Below are positions 1-15,628 of a DNA stretch of 64,000 nt, piece by piece. Below the pieces are notes generated by a model. The model made no database searches. It was not told where the DNA came from and saw nothing but the letters and a program-made list of their open reading frames with translations. How positions within the stretch are numbered: the stretch's first letter is position 1; the number at the start of each line of letters is the position of its first letter. Source of the stretch: Pseudomonas syringae (GTDB lineage: Bacteria > Pseudomonadota > Gammaproteobacteria > Pseudomonadales > Pseudomonadaceae); NCBI RefSeq assembly GCF_023278085.1, contig NZ_CP066265.1, positions 836,501 to 900,500 of the forward strand, in the 5' to 3' direction. The position numbers and the translations under genes were made by a program.

Positions 1-488
1 CGCTCTCCGTCAAAGTGCCGCCAGGTGTTGATACCGGTGATCGTATCCGCCTGTCTGGCGAAGGCGAGGCGGGTGTTCAGGGTGGGCCGACCGGCGATCT
101 GTATGTCGTGATCAATGTGCGTGAACACGCAATCTTCCAGCGTGACGGCAAGCATCTTTACTGCGAAGTGCCAATCAGCTTTACCGACGCAGCGCTGGGC
201 GGCGAGCTTGAAGTGCCGACGCTCGACGGTCGCGTCAAACTCAAGATTCCTGAGGGCACCCAGACCGGCAAGCAGTTCCGCTTGCGTGGCAAGGGTGTGG
301 CTCCGGTGCGTGGCGGTGGTGCAGGCGATTTGATGTGCCGTGTGGCGGTCGAGACGCCGGTGAACCTGAGCAAGCGTCAGCGTGAATTGCTTGAAGAGTT
401 CCGCACATCGCTTGAGAACGACGAGTCTCACTCTCCCAAAGCCAGTGGCTGGTTCGAGGGTGTGAAGCGTTTCTTCGGCGATCTGTAA
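1..488 (+). CDS. dnaJ: Chaperone protein DnaJ, C-terminal part (5' end outside window)
   Basis: The window opens inside this gene; about 162 codons remain, read in the frame with codons at 3, 6, 9 and so on. What is left is the second half of the DnaJ substrate-binding region: a beta-rich domain with the [19 protein letters not shown] and [18 protein letters not shown] stretches that mark the two C-terminal beta-barrels, then the dimerisation tail. The J domain and zinc-finger repeats lie upstream of the window. DnaJ is the Hsp40 co-chaperone that delivers substrates to DnaK and stimulates its ATPase. dapB follows 21 nt later on the same strand, as in other pseudomonads. Confidence 0.95.
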   Translation, partial: LSVKVPPGVDTGDRIRLSGEGEAGVQGGPTGDLYVVINVREHAIFQRDGKHLYCEVPISFTDAALGGELEVPTLDGRVKLKIPEGTQTGKQFRLRGKGVAPVRGGGAGDLMCRVAVETPVNLSKRQRELLEEFRTSLENDESHSPKASGWFEGVKRFFGDL

Positions 489-1313
<825 letters not shown>

Positions 1314-1320
1314 TTTCACG

Positions 1321-1340
1321 CAGGGTCGTTCGCGGCCCTG
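1321..1340 (+). terminator. Hairpin after dapB, possible terminator
   Basis: An 8-bp GC-rich stem (CAGGGTCG/CGGCCCTG, one G-T pair) closes a TTCG tetraloop directly after the dapB stop. The following bases are only moderately T-rich, so termination is plausible but probably partial. Confidence 0.5.
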
Positions 1341-1382
1341 TCGCATTTTCCCGCTTTTCAGGCTCATTGGTGGTAGACCAAA

Positions 1383-1412
1383 ATGGGCCTTTTCTGTAAG
1401 CTACAGCTTTAG
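1383..1412 (+). CDS. Possible 9-codon leader peptide before carA
   Basis: ATG at 1383 opens a nine-codon frame (MGLFCKLQL) ending with TAG at 1410-1412. The stop lies in the left arm of a hairpin at 1406-1428, which is followed by a strong terminator-like hairpin at 1448-1486. This resembles the layout of transcription attenuators. A weak GGTGG lies about 9 nt upstream of the ATG. There is no direct evidence of translation; the call rests on geometry alone. Confidence 0.3.
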   Translation: MGLFCKLQL

Positions 1413-1447
1413 TGTGTCCACTAAAAGCGCGCAGATGATTCCATAAG

Positions 1448-1486
1448 AAAGCGGGGTGACGTTACTACGTCATTCCGCTTTTTTGC
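1448..1486 (+). terminator. Rho-independent terminator or attenuator in the carA leader
   Basis: A 14-bp stem (AAAGCGGGGTGACG against CGTCATTCCGCTTT, two G-T pairs) with a 6-nt loop runs straight into a T tract, 44 nt before the carA start. It could be the dapB terminator or, since it lies immediately before carA, an attenuator controlling carA. An AT-rich hairpin at 1406-1428 precedes it. Confidence 0.7.
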
Positions 1487-1529
1487 AGCCTGCGATCGCC
1501 CTTTCAGGTTTTATTTACGGGAGGTCTTC

Positions 1530-2666
1530 TTGACTAAGCCAGCCATACTCGCCCTTGCTGATGGCAGCATTTTTCGCGGCGAAGCCATTGGAGCCGACGG
1601 TCAGACCGTTGGTGAGGTGGTGTTCAACACCGCAATGACAGGCTATCAGGAAATTCTTACCGATCCTTCCTACGCCCAGCAGATCGTTACCCTGACTTAC
1701 CCGCACATCGGCAACACCGGTACTACGCCTGAAGACGCCGAGTCGGATCGCGTCTGGTCCGCTGGCCTGGTCATTCGCGACCTGCCGCTGGTAGCCAGCA
1801 ACTGGCGCAACAAGCTGTCCCTTGGTGATTACCTGAAAGCCAACAAAGTCGTTGCCATCGCCGGCATCGATACGCGTCGCCTGACCCGCATCCTGCGTGA
1901 GAAAGGCGCCCAGAACGGCTGCATCATGGCCGGCGACAACATCTCCGAAGAGGCGGCCATCGCTGCTGCTCGCGGGTTCCCGGGCCTCAAGGGCATGGAC
2001 CTCGCCAAAGAAGTCAGCACCAAGGACACGTACGAGTGGCGTTCCAGTGTCTGGGACCTGAAAACCGACAGCCATGCTGAAATTGCAGCGTCCGAGCTGC
2101 CCTATCACGTGGTTGCTTACGATTACGGCGTCAAGGTCAACATCCTGCGCATGCTGGTCGAGCGCGGTTGCCGGGTCACCGTGGTTCCGGCGCAAACGCC
2201 TGCCAGTGAAGTGCTTGCCTACAAGCCGGATGGCGTGTTCCTGTCCAACGGTCCGGGCGATCCCGAGCCGTGCGACTACGCTATCAAGGCGATCAGGGAA
2301 GTGCTGGAAACCGACATCCCGGTATTCGGCATCTGCCTGGGTCACCAGCTTCTGGCATTGGCCGCGGGTGCCAAGACCGTGAAAATGGGTCATGGGCACC
2401 ACGGTGCAAACCATCCGGTTCAGGATCTGGACACCGGCGTTGTCATGATCACCAGTCAGAACCACGGTTTTGCGGTGGACGAAGCGACTTTGCCGGGCAA
2501 CGTTCGGGCCATTCACAAGTCGCTGTTCGACGGCACCCTGCAGGGTATCGAGCTGACCGACAAGAGCGCCTTCAGCTTCCAGGGTCACCCTGAAGCAAGT
2601 CCTGGCCCGAACGACGTAGCGCCTCTGTTTGATCGCTTTATCGAAGCCATGGCCAAGCGCCGCTGA
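1530..2666 (+). CDS. carA: Carbamoyl-phosphate synthase small (glutaminase) subunit
   Basis: CarA hydrolyses glutamine and channels ammonia to CarB for carbamoyl phosphate, which feeds arginine and pyrimidine synthesis. The 378-aa protein has the N-terminal CPSase small-chain domain and a class I glutamine amidotransferase domain. The nucleophile is Cys269 in FGICLGHQ, and His353 and Glu355 in FQGHPEA complete the triad, all at the positions known for E. coli CarA. The start is TTG, with GGGAGG 7-12 nt upstream; no ATG gives the expected [10 protein letters not shown]-terminus. The long leader holds two hairpins and a possible leader peptide, suggesting attenuation. carB follows 137 nt downstream. 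Confidence 0.97.
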   Translation: MTKPAILALADGSIFRGEAIGADGQTVGEVVFNTAMTGYQEILTDPSYAQQIVTLTYPHIGNTGTTPEDAESDRVWSAGLVIRDLPLVASNWRNKLSLGDYLKANKVVAIAGIDTRRLTRILREKGAQNGCIMAGDNISEEAAIAAARGFPGLKGMDLAKEVSTKDTYEWRSSVWDLKTDSHAEIAASELPYHVVAYDYGVKVNILRMLVERGCRVTVVPAQTPASEVLAYKPDGVFLSNGPGDPEPCDYAIKAIREVLETDIPVFGICLGHQLLALAAGAKTVKMGHGHHGANHPVQDLDTGVVMITSQNHGFAVDEATLPGNVRAIHKSLFDGTLQGIELTDKSAFSFQGHPEASPGPNDVAPLFDRFIEAMAKRR

Positions 2667-2803
2667 CCGGTTGCCTTGAGACTGTAATACGCAGGTGCCC
2701 AGGGCGGCCCCGGACCCAGTGTCCGGTCGCTGCCGCCCAGGCCACCTCAGATAAATGTTCAAGACGGCTTGCCGACTGAACCTGCGGATTTGAGTGACCA
2801 CCC

Positions 2804-6021
<3,218 letters not shown>

Positions 6022-6025
<4 letters not shown>

Positions 6026-6498
6026 TCAAATACCCTATGACAGTCCAGGGCGCTCGTGCCCTGGAAGAAGAACTGACCCACCTGACCAAGGTTGTGCGTC
6101 CCAAGTTGAGCCAGGACATCGGTACTGCGCGTGAGCTGGGCGACCTCAAGGAAAACGCCGAATACCATGCTGCCCGCGAACAGCAGGGCATGGTCGAGGC
6201 GCGTATCCGTGATATCGAAGGGCGCATGCAGAACGCCGTGGTGATTGATGTCACCACCATCGAGCCTACCGGCAAGGTGATTTTTGGCACCACGGTCGAG
6301 ATCGCCAACGTCGAGACTGACGAACGCGTGACCTATCAGATCGTTGGTGAAGACGAGGCGGATATCAAGAAGGGCAAGATTTCAGTGGGTTCGCCCATTG
6401 CCCGAGCCTTGATTGCCAAGGAAGAGGGTGACGTCGTGGTCGTGAAAACGCCGAGTGGCGTTATCGAGTACGAAATCATCGAGGTGCGTCACATCTGA
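6022..6498 (+). CDS. greA: Transcription elongation factor GreA
   Basis: GreA enters the RNA polymerase secondary channel and stimulates cleavage of backtracked RNA. The 158-aa product has the N-terminal coiled-coil with the acidic tip [13 protein letters not shown] (about residues 41-53) and the C-terminal FKBP-like domain ending in GVIEYEI. Its ATG overlaps the carB stop by 4 nt, indicating translational coupling. A strong hairpin at 6503-6524 begins five bases after the stop. Confidence 0.97.
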
Positions 6499-6502
6499 TG
6501 TC

Positions 6503-6524
6503 AGCGCCCGCCGAGGCGGGCGCT
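6503..6524 (+). terminator. greA terminator hairpin
   Basis: A 9-bp perfect GC stem (AGCGCCCGC/GCGGGCGCT) with a CGAG loop is followed by TTTC. It is the first of two hairpins between the convergent genes greA and yhbY. Confidence 0.7.
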
Positions 6525-6540
6525 TTCAGCGGTAAAAACG

Positions 6541-6577
6541 AGTCAGGGCGCGCTTGAGGCGGCCCTGGCTTGTGTTT
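6541..6577. terminator. Bidirectional terminator between greA and yhbY
   Basis: The arms AGTCAGGGC and GCCCTGGCT pair across a 12-nt loop. On the plus strand the stem is followed by TTGTGTTTTTAT, and on the minus strand by CGTTTTTAC, so it can stop transcription from both convergent genes. Confidence 0.7.
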
Positions 6578-6889
6578 TTATCCGTGTGCGCGGTGGACGT
6601 TGGACAGTTGCTTGTTTACCTTTGGGTTCTTGCGATAGATCAACGCCATTTTGCCGATGACCTGTACAAGGTCGGCTGAGCCAGCCTTGCACAATTCTGC
6701 AACGGCTCCCAGACGGCTTTCGCGGTCAAGGATGTTGAGCTTGATCTTGATCAGCTCATGATCGCTCAATGCGCGTTCAAGTTCTGCAAGCACACCTTCA
6801 GTCAAACCATTGTCCGCCACGATCAATACCGGTTTCAGGTGGTGGCCAATGGATTTGTATTGTTTCTTCTGCTCTGGAGTGAGCGGCAT
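6578..6889 (-). CDS. yhbY: YhbY-family RNA-binding protein (CRM domain)
   Basis: A 103-aa single-domain CRM (CRS1/YhbY) protein, the usual length. It begins MPLTPEQKKQYKSIGHHLKP and carries the conserved RNA-binding GKMALIYRKNP loop near residue 80. E. coli YhbY associates with pre-50S ribosomal subunits, so a role in large-subunit assembly is inferred. It is transcribed away from rlmE, itself a 23S rRNA modification gene, and the 103-nt spacer between them must carry both promoters. Confidence 0.93.
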   Translation of the reverse strand: MPLTPEQKKQYKSIGHHLKPVLIVADNGLTEGVLAELERALSDHELIKIKLNILDRESRLGAVAELCKAGSADLVQVIGKMALIYRKNPKVNKQLSNVHRAHG

Positions 6890-6992
6890 AATCTGACCTC
6901 TGCGTCTGATCTTTTAAAAGCGGCGGCCAGTTTACCCGAGCGAGTCCGGGACCGCCCGGTTAATCACGACTCGTTTATTTTTGAGGTGCCCT

Positions 6993-7643
6993 GTGGCCCG
7001 TTCCAAGACAAGCCATAACTGGCTCAAAGAACACTTCGACGACAAGTACGTCAAAATGGCACAGAAGGACGGCTACCGTTCGCGTGCCAGTTACAAGCTT
7101 CTCGAGATCCAGGAGAAGGACAAGATTATCCGCCCGGGCATGACCGTGATCGACCTCGGTGCAGCGCCAGGTGGCTGGTCGCAGGTGACCAGTCGTCTGA
7201 TTGGTGGTCAAGGCCGTCTGATCGCTTCCGACATCCTTGAGATGGATAGCATTCCTGATGTGACCTTCATTCAGGGCGACTTCACTGAAGATGCAATTCT
7301 GGAGCAGATCCTGGAGGCGGTCGGTAATACGCAGGTAGACCTTGTGATTTCCGATATGGCCCCCAATATGAGTGGATTGAGCGCTGTCGATATGCCGCGT
7401 GCAATGTTTCTCTGTGAATTGGCGCTCGATCTTGCCGGTCGGGTACTGCGTCCCGGTGGCGATTTTCTGATCAAGGTCTTCCAGGGTGAAGGCTTCGATG
7501 TCTACCACAAGGATATTCGCAAGCTGTTCGACAAGGTGCAGATGCGCAAGCCTTCGTCGTCGCGTGACAGGTCCCGTGAGCAATACCTGCTGGCACGTGG
7601 CTTTCGTGGAATCGATGGCGCAGCCAGCATCGAACGGTTTTGA
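6993..7643 (+). CDS. rlmE: 23S rRNA 2'-O-methyltransferase RlmE (FtsJ/RrmJ)
   Basis: RlmE 2'-O-methylates U2552 in the A loop of 23S rRNA (E. coli numbering). The 216-aa protein has the SAM motif [13 protein letters not shown], with FtsJ-family residues in DMAPNMSG (catalytic Asp) and [12 protein letters not shown] (catalytic Lys). The start taken is GTG at 6993, giving [15 protein letters not shown] as in orthologues, with GAGG 6 nt upstream. A TTG at 6981 is in frame but sits before that ribosome binding site. ftsH follows, as is common in proteobacteria. Confidence 0.95.
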   Translation: MARSKTSHNWLKEHFDDKYVKMAQKDGYRSRASYKLLEIQEKDKIIRPGMTVIDLGAAPGGWSQVTSRLIGGQGRLIASDILEMDSIPDVTFIQGDFTEDAILEQILEAVGNTQVDLVISDMAPNMSGLSAVDMPRAMFLCELALDLAGRVLRPGGDFLIKVFQGEGFDVYHKDIRKLFDKVQMRKPSSSRDRSREQYLLARGFRGIDGAASIERF

Positions 7644-7827
7644 TGTCAGGCGATAGCTTTTTTCAAATGGCCTTTGCGATGCAGCATGAACGAGTATCGC
7701 GTTGTCATAGTTTCACAAAGGGTTACAGACGGTGTCTGCCGCATCTGTAGGTTCTGTAGTAAGTTAGGCCGGTGAATATCATGCGAGGCACGCTTGCTGC
7801 GTGGAGCTTGCTTCAGAGGGTAGCTAA

Positions 7828-9741
<1,914 letters not shown>

Positions 9742-9749
9742 GGTCTGAC

Positions 9750-10601
9750 ATGACATCTGCGCTGTACCCAACCCGGTTGCCTTGCGGCAACCGGGTTCTT
9801 GATTTGGCCCATACGCACGTTATGGGTATCCTTAATGCAACCCCCGATTCCTTTTCAGATGGCGGCCGTTACAGCCAGCTCGATGAAGCGTTGCGTCATG
9901 CCGAGTCGATGGTGCTGGCGGGTGCGACACTGATTGATGTGGGTGGCGAGTCCACACGTCCGGGCGCACGTCCGGTGTCCGCGCTGGAGGAGGTCGAGCG
10001 TGTCGCGCCGATCGTCGAGCTCATCGCGCGCGAACTCGATGTGATTATTTCAGTTGATACGTCTACGCCTGAGGTCATGCTGGAGACGGCTGCGCTGGGT
10101 GCGGGCCTGATCAATGACGTCCGCTCGCTACAGCGCCCTGGCGCGCTGCAGGCGGCTGAAAGGACCGGGTTGCCGGTCTGCCTCATGCACATGCTGGGTG
10201 AGCCGGGCACCATGCAGGAAAATCCTCATTACCAGGATCTGCTGGGTGAGGTCAGCGCTTTCTTGCTTGAGCGCATGCATCAATGTGTCGCTGCCGGGAT
10301 TGGCAGGCATCAGATTATCCTCGATCCTGGCTTTGGTTTCGCCAAGACACTGGAGCACAATCTGAGTTTGTTCCGGCACATGGAAGCGCTGCACGCGCTC
10401 GGTCAGCCACTGCTGGTGGGTGTGTCACGCAAAAGCATGATTGGCGCGGTGCTGAACCGTTCGGTCGACCAGCGCCTTTCCGGTGGTCTGGCGCTCGCTG
10501 CTTTGGCAATCACCAAAGGGGCAAAAATTCTACGTGTGCACGATGTCGCCGAAACGGCTGACGTGGTGCGCATGATCGCAGCTGTCGAAGCAGCTGAATA
10601 A
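9750..10601 (+). CDS. folP: Dihydropteroate synthase
   Basis: FolP condenses p-aminobenzoate with hydroxymethyl-dihydropterin pyrophosphate in folate synthesis and is the sulfonamide target. The 283-aa TIM-barrel protein carries the [15 protein letters not shown] signature (residues about 25-39), the second signature [11 protein letters not shown], and the pterin-binding DPGFGFAKT. It follows ftsH by 8 nt and precedes glmM by 16 nt, the standard ftsH-folP-glmM operon. Confidence 0.97.
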   Translation: MTSALYPTRLPCGNRVLDLAHTHVMGILNATPDSFSDGGRYSQLDEALRHAESMVLAGATLIDVGGESTRPGARPVSALEEVERVAPIVELIARELDVIISVDTSTPEVMLETAALGAGLINDVRSLQRPGALQAAERTGLPVCLMHMLGEPGTMQENPHYQDLLGEVSAFLLERMHQCVAAGIGRHQIILDPGFGFAKTLEHNLSLFRHMEALHALGQPLLVGVSRKSMIGAVLNRSVDQRLSGGLALAALAITKGAKILRVHDVAETADVVRMIAAVEAAE

Positions 10602-10617
10602 CAACAGTGAGGCATCC

Positions 10618-11961
10618 ATGAGTACCAGGAAATATTTCGGAACCGACGGCATTCGTGGTCGTGTAGGGCAATTTCCGATCACGCCGGAGTTCATGTTGAA
10701 ACTGGGCTGGGCTGCAGGTATGGCCTTCCGCAAGATGGGCACCTGCCGGATTCTCGTCGGCAAGGACACCCGTATTTCCGGTTACATGTTCGAGTCCGCA
10801 CTTGAGGCCGGTCTCTCTGCAGCGGGTGCCGATGTGCTGCTGCTCGGGCCGATGCCGACCCCTGCGATTGCCTACCTCACGCGCACTTTTCATGCTGAAG
10901 CGGGCATCGTCATCAGCGCTTCGCACAACCCGCATTACGATAATGGCATCAAGTTCTTCTCGGGGCAGGGCACCAAATTGCCTGACGAGATCGAGATGAT
11001 GATCGAAGAATTGCTCGATGCCCCGATGACCGTTGCCGAATCCGAAAATCTCGGCAAGGTCTCGCGCATCAACGATGCGGCCGGCCGGTACATCGAGTTC
11101 TGCAAAAGCAGTGTGCCAACCAGTACCGACTTTGCCGGTCTCAAGGTGGTTATCGACTGCGCGCATGGCGCTACCTACAAGGTTGCGCCCAACGTCTTTC
11201 GCGAACTGGGTGCTCAGGTCGTGGTGCTTTCTGCCCAGCCCGACGGGCTGAACATCAACAAGGATTGTGGTTCGACGCACATGGAAGCGCTGCAGGCTGC
11301 CGTGGTCGCGGAAAACGCCGACATGGGTATCGGCTTCGATGGCGATGGTGACCGTGTATTGATGGTCGACCATACCGGCACCATCGTTGATGGTGACGAG
11401 TTGCTGTACATCATTGCCCGCGATCTGCATGAGCGCGGTCGCTTGCAGGGCGGTGTCGTGGGTACGCTGATGAGCAACCTCGGTCTTGAGCTGGCCCTCG
11501 CCGAGCAGAATATTCCGTTCGTGCGCGCAAATGTCGGTGACCGGTACGTGATTGCCGAGCTGCTTGAGCGCAACTGGCAGATCGGTGGCGAGAACTCCGG
11601 GCACATCGTGTGCTTCCAGCACGCTACCACAGGTGATGCGATCATCGCTTCGCTGCAGGTCATACTGGCGCTTCGTCGCAGCGGTATCAGCCTTGCCGAG
11701 GCACGTCTGAAATTGCGCAAATGCCCGCAGATCCTGATCAATGTGCGTTTCGAGGGGTCAAGTGTCGACCCTGTTTCGCATCCTTCGGTGCAGGAAGCCT
11801 GCGCACGCGTTACCGAGCAGATGGCGGGGCGCGGCAGGGTTCTGCTGCGCAAGTCCGGCACCGAGCCGCTGGTGCGTGTGATGGTGGAAGGTGAGGACGA
11901 AGCGCAGGTCCGCGGCTATGCCGAAGGGCTCGCAAAACTGGTTGCTGAAGTTTGCGCCTGA
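10618..11961 (+). CDS. glmM: Phosphoglucosamine mutase
   Basis: GlmM interconverts glucosamine-6-phosphate and glucosamine-1-phosphate on the way to UDP-GlcNAc for peptidoglycan and LPS. The 447-aa alpha-D-phosphohexomutase carries the active-site phosphoserine at Ser102 (ISASHNPH), the metal loop GFDGDGDR, the sugar-binding GGENSGH and the phosphate-binding [11 protein letters not shown]. It begins 16 nt after folP. A sigma-70-like promoter for the next gene starts just after the stop. Confidence 0.97.
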   Translation: MSTRKYFGTDGIRGRVGQFPITPEFMLKLGWAAGMAFRKMGTCRILVGKDTRISGYMFESALEAGLSAAGADVLLLGPMPTPAIAYLTRTFHAEAGIVISASHNPHYDNGIKFFSGQGTKLPDEIEMMIEELLDAPMTVAESENLGKVSRINDAAGRYIEFCKSSVPTSTDFAGLKVVIDCAHGATYKVAPNVFRELGAQVVVLSAQPDGLNINKDCGSTHMEALQAAVVAENADMGIGFDGDGDRVLMVDHTGTIVDGDELLYIIARDLHERGRLQGGVVGTLMSNLGLELALAEQNIPFVRANVGDRYVIAELLERNWQIGGENSGHIVCFQHATTGDAIIASLQVILALRRSGISLAEARLKLRKCPQILINVRFEGSSVDPVSHPSVQEACARVTEQMAGRGRVLLRKSGTEPLVRVMVEGEDEAQVRGYAEGLAKLVAEVCA

Positions 11962-11968
11962 TTTCGGC

Positions 11969-11997
11969 TTGCCAGTGTCGAAAGTGTTGGGTAACAT
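11969..11997 (+). promoter_or_regulatory. Sigma-70-type promoter for tpiA
   Basis: TTGCCA at 11969-11974 and TAACAT at 11992-11997 are separated by 17 nt. Transcription would start about 25 nt before the tpiA ATG. The match is good in spacing and moderate in the -10 box. Confidence 0.5.
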
Positions 11998-12027
11998 CTG
12001 CGCCCACTTTGACCCACGAGGTGTAGC

Positions 12028-13168
<1,141 letters not shown>

Positions 13169-13213
13169 AAAAGAATTCGGCGATGTTTTGCGAGATCGCC
13201 AAAGAGTTGTAAT

Positions 13214-13299
13214 GCCGAGGTGGTGGAATTGGTAGACACGCAACCTTGAGGTGGTTGTGCCCAATGGGTGTAGGGGTTCGAGTCCCCTTCTCGGTACCA
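13214..13299 (+). tRNA. tRNA-Leu (anticodon GAG)
   Basis: An 86-nt class II tRNA with a long variable arm. The acceptor stem GCCGAGG pairs with TCTCGGT (two G-U pairs). The anticodon stem CAACC/GGTTG encloses TTGAGGT, giving anticodon GAG for CUC/CUU codons. The T-loop GTTCGAGTC is normal and CCA is encoded at 13297-13299. It lies 45 nt after secG, and a terminator follows at 13305. Confidence 0.96.
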
Positions 13300-13304
13300 A
13301 TTAA

Positions 13305-13334
13305 CAAGAAGGCCCGCATTAGCGGGCTTTCTTG
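13305..13334 (+). terminator. Terminator after tRNA-Leu
   Basis: A 13-bp stem (CAAGAAGGCCCGC against GCGGGCTTTCTTG, one G-T pair) has an ATTA loop and a T-containing right arm. Confidence 0.8.
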
Positions 13335-13349
13335 TAGGTGGATGTTGGA

Positions 13350-13378
13350 TTGACCCAGCAATGGATCGGTCGTATACT
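13350..13378 (+). promoter_or_regulatory. Strong sigma-70 promoter for tRNA-fMet and the nusA operon
   Basis: TTGACC at 13350-13355 and TATACT at 13373-13378 are separated by exactly 17 nt, each matching consensus at 5 of 6 bases. The tRNA starts 16 nt after the -10 box. Confidence 0.8.
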
Positions 13379-13394
13379 TCCGCCCCAGCTTTGT

Positions 13395-13471
<77 letters not shown>

Positions 13472-13481
13472 GTTTTAGCGG

Positions 13482-13505
13482 AGCCCCTTTTAAGGGGCTT
13501 TTTGT
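13482..13505 (+). terminator. Terminator after tRNA-fMet
   Basis: AGCCCCTT and AAGGGGCT pair over a TT turn and continue into TTTTTG. It probably acts partially, since no separate strong promoter is obvious before rimP. Confidence 0.8.
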
Positions 13506-13601
13506 TAGCTGGACAGTACATGACGTCGATGTTCAGCGGCGTTTTCAGGGATGGGCTTTTGCCCATTTTTTTATTTTTAAAGCATGCACGAGGGGGTTCA
13601 G

Positions 13602-14060
13602 GTGTCGAGCAAGCTAGAACAGTTGCAGGACTTGTTGGCCCCGGTGGTCGTGGCCCTAGGCTATCAATGCTGGGGGATCGATTTCAGTTCCCAGGGCAAG
13701 CATTCGGTGCTGCGCATTTATATCGACAAGGAAGGTGGTGTTCTGGTGGATGACTGCGCAATCGTCAGTCGCCAGATCAGCGGTGTGCTGGATGTAGAAG
13801 ATCCAATCAGCACTGAGTACACCCTTGAAGTATCTTCTCCTGGCATGGAGCGCCCGCTGTTCACTATTGAGCAGTTTGCTTCGTACGCCGGGGAACAAGT
13901 AAGAATAAAGCTGCGTTCGCCCTTTGAAGGCCGACGCAACTTTCAAGGCCTTCTCCGCGGGGTGGAGGAGCAGGATGTCGTGGTGCAGGTTGAAGACCAT
14001 GAATTCCTGTTACCGATCGACTTGATCGACAAGGCCAACATTATTCCCACGTTTGACTGA
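13602..14060 (+). CDS. rimP: Ribosome maturation factor RimP
   Basis: RimP is needed for 30S subunit maturation. The 152-aa product (with the GTG start at 13602 and GAGGGGG about 6 nt upstream) matches the family, including [15 protein letters not shown] and the [10 protein letters not shown] motif. An ATG 18 nt upstream is in frame but leaves no ribosome binding site. It is the first protein gene of the rimP-nusA-infB-rbfA-truB-rpsO-pnp cluster. Confidence 0.94.
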   Translation: MSSKLEQLQDLLAPVVVALGYQCWGIDFSSQGKHSVLRIYIDKEGGVLVDDCAIVSRQISGVLDVEDPISTEYTLEVSSPGMERPLFTIEQFASYAGEQVRIKLRSPFEGRRNFQGLLRGVEEQDVVVQVEDHEFLLPIDLIDKANIIPTFD

Positions 14061-14119
14061 GACGTGCCGGTTACTGCGGATCCCGCGGATCCAATGGCTT
14101 GCGAAAGGCGAGGCGTACG

Positions 14120-15601
14120 ATGAGCAAAGAAGTACTGCTGGTTGTTGAGTCGGTGTCCAATGAAAAGGGCGTTCCGGCAAGTGTGATTTTTGAAGCGCTG
14201 GAGCTGGCCCTGGCCACTGCTACCAAAAAACGTTTTGAAGATGAAGTTGAACTGCGTGTAGAGATCAACCGCCAAACAGGTAACTACGAGACTTTCCGTC
14301 GCTGGACAGTTGTCGAGGACGAAGATCTGGACGATCCGGCTTACGAGCTGGCCGTTGATCAGGCTCAGGCTAAAAGGCCGGGTGCCGTAGCTGGCGAGCT
14401 GATCGAAGAAAAAATCGACTCCATCGAGTTCGGTCGTATCGCTGCACAGACTGCCAAGCAGGTCATTGTGCAGAAAGTTCGTGAAGCCGAGCGTGCTCAG
14501 GTCGTCGACGCTTACCGCGAGCGCCTGGGTGAAATCATTTCTGGTACTGTTAAAAAGGTTACGCGTGACAATGTCATCGTTGACTTGGGTAACAATGCCG
14601 AGGCATTGCTGGCTCGTGAAGACATCATCTCCCGGGAAACTTTCCGGGTCGGTGTTCGCGTCCGTGCATTGCTCAAGGAAATTCGCACTGAAAACCGTGG
14701 CCCTCAGCTGATTCTGTCGCGTACTGCGCCAGAGATGCTGATCGAGCTTTTCCGCATTGAAGTGCCGGAAATTGCCGAAGGTCTCATTGAGGTGATGGCG
14801 GCCTCTCGTGACCCGGGTTCACGTGCCAAAATCGCTGTTCGCTCCAAGGACAAACGAATCGATCCGCAAGGTGCCTGTATCGGCATGCGCGGTTCGCGCG
14901 TTCAGGCTGTTTCCGGCGAGCTGGGTGGCGAGCGTGTGGATATCGTGCTCTGGGACGATAACCCGGCGCAGTTCGTGATCAATGCAATGTCTCCTGCAGA
15001 AGTAGCGGCAATCATCGTAGATGAAGATGCGCATGCAATGGATATCGCGGTTGGCGCGGACAACCTGGCCCAGGCTATTGGTCGTGGTGGTCAGAACGTT
15101 CGTCTGGCAAGCCAGTTGACTGGCTGGACCCTGAACGTAATGACCGAATCGGACATCCAGGCCAAGCAGCAAGCTGAAACCGGTGACATCCTGCGCAACT
15201 TCATCGAAGAGCTCGAAGTCGATGAAGAACTGGCACAGGTGCTGGTTGATGAAGGCTTCACCAGCCTGGAAGAGATTGCCTACGTACCGTTGGAAGAAAT
15301 GCTCAACATCGACGGCTTTGACGAAGATATCGTCAGCGAGCTTCGCGCTCGTGCCAAGGATCGTTTGTTGACCAAAGCCATCGCTACAGAGGAAAAGCTG
15401 GCAGACGCCCATCCGGCCGAAGACCTGCTCTCGCTTGAGGGTATGGACAAGGATCTGGCGATGGAACTGGCGGTGCGCGGCGTAATTACCCGCGAAGACC
15501 TGGCCGAGCAGTCTATAGACGATCTGCTCGACATCGACGGCATTGACGATGATCGTGCCGGCAAGTTGATCATGGCCGCCCGAGCCCATTGGTTCGAGTA
15601 A
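14120..15601 (+). CDS. nusA: Transcription termination/antitermination factor NusA
   Basis: NusA binds RNA polymerase and modulates pausing, termination and rrn antitermination. The 493-aa protein has the N-terminal polymerase-binding domain, an S1 domain (about 135-200), two KH domains including [12 protein letters not shown] and [12 protein letters not shown], and two acidic C-terminal repeats (about 365-490). The ATG at 14120 gives [16 protein letters not shown]. The gap to rimP is 59 nt and to infB 27 nt. Confidence 0.97.
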   Translation: MSKEVLLVVESVSNEKGVPASVIFEALELALATATKKRFEDEVELRVEINRQTGNYETFRRWTVVEDEDLDDPAYELAVDQAQAKRPGAVAGELIEEKIDSIEFGRIAAQTAKQVIVQKVREAERAQVVDAYRERLGEIISGTVKKVTRDNVIVDLGNNAEALLAREDIISRETFRVGVRVRALLKEIRTENRGPQLILSRTAPEMLIELFRIEVPEIAEGLIEVMAASRDPGSRAKIAVRSKDKRIDPQGACIGMRGSRVQAVSGELGGERVDIVLWDDNPAQFVINAMSPAEVAAIIVDEDAHAMDIAVGADNLAQAIGRGGQNVRLASQLTGWTLNVMTESDIQAKQQAETGDILRNFIEELEVDEELAQVLVDEGFTSLEEIAYVPLEEMLNIDGFDEDIVSELRARAKDRLLTKAIATEEKLADAHPAEDLLSLEGMDKDLAMELAVRGVITREDLAEQSIDDLLDIDGIDDDRAGKLIMAARAHWFE

Positions 15602-15628
15602 GTAAGCGCGGCCTGAGGAGAGAAGTGC

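Noticed and set aside
6981..6992. TTG start for rlmE, adding four residues
   Set aside because: The ribosome binding site GAGG lies after this TTG and is placed for GTG 6993, which gives the usual N-terminus.
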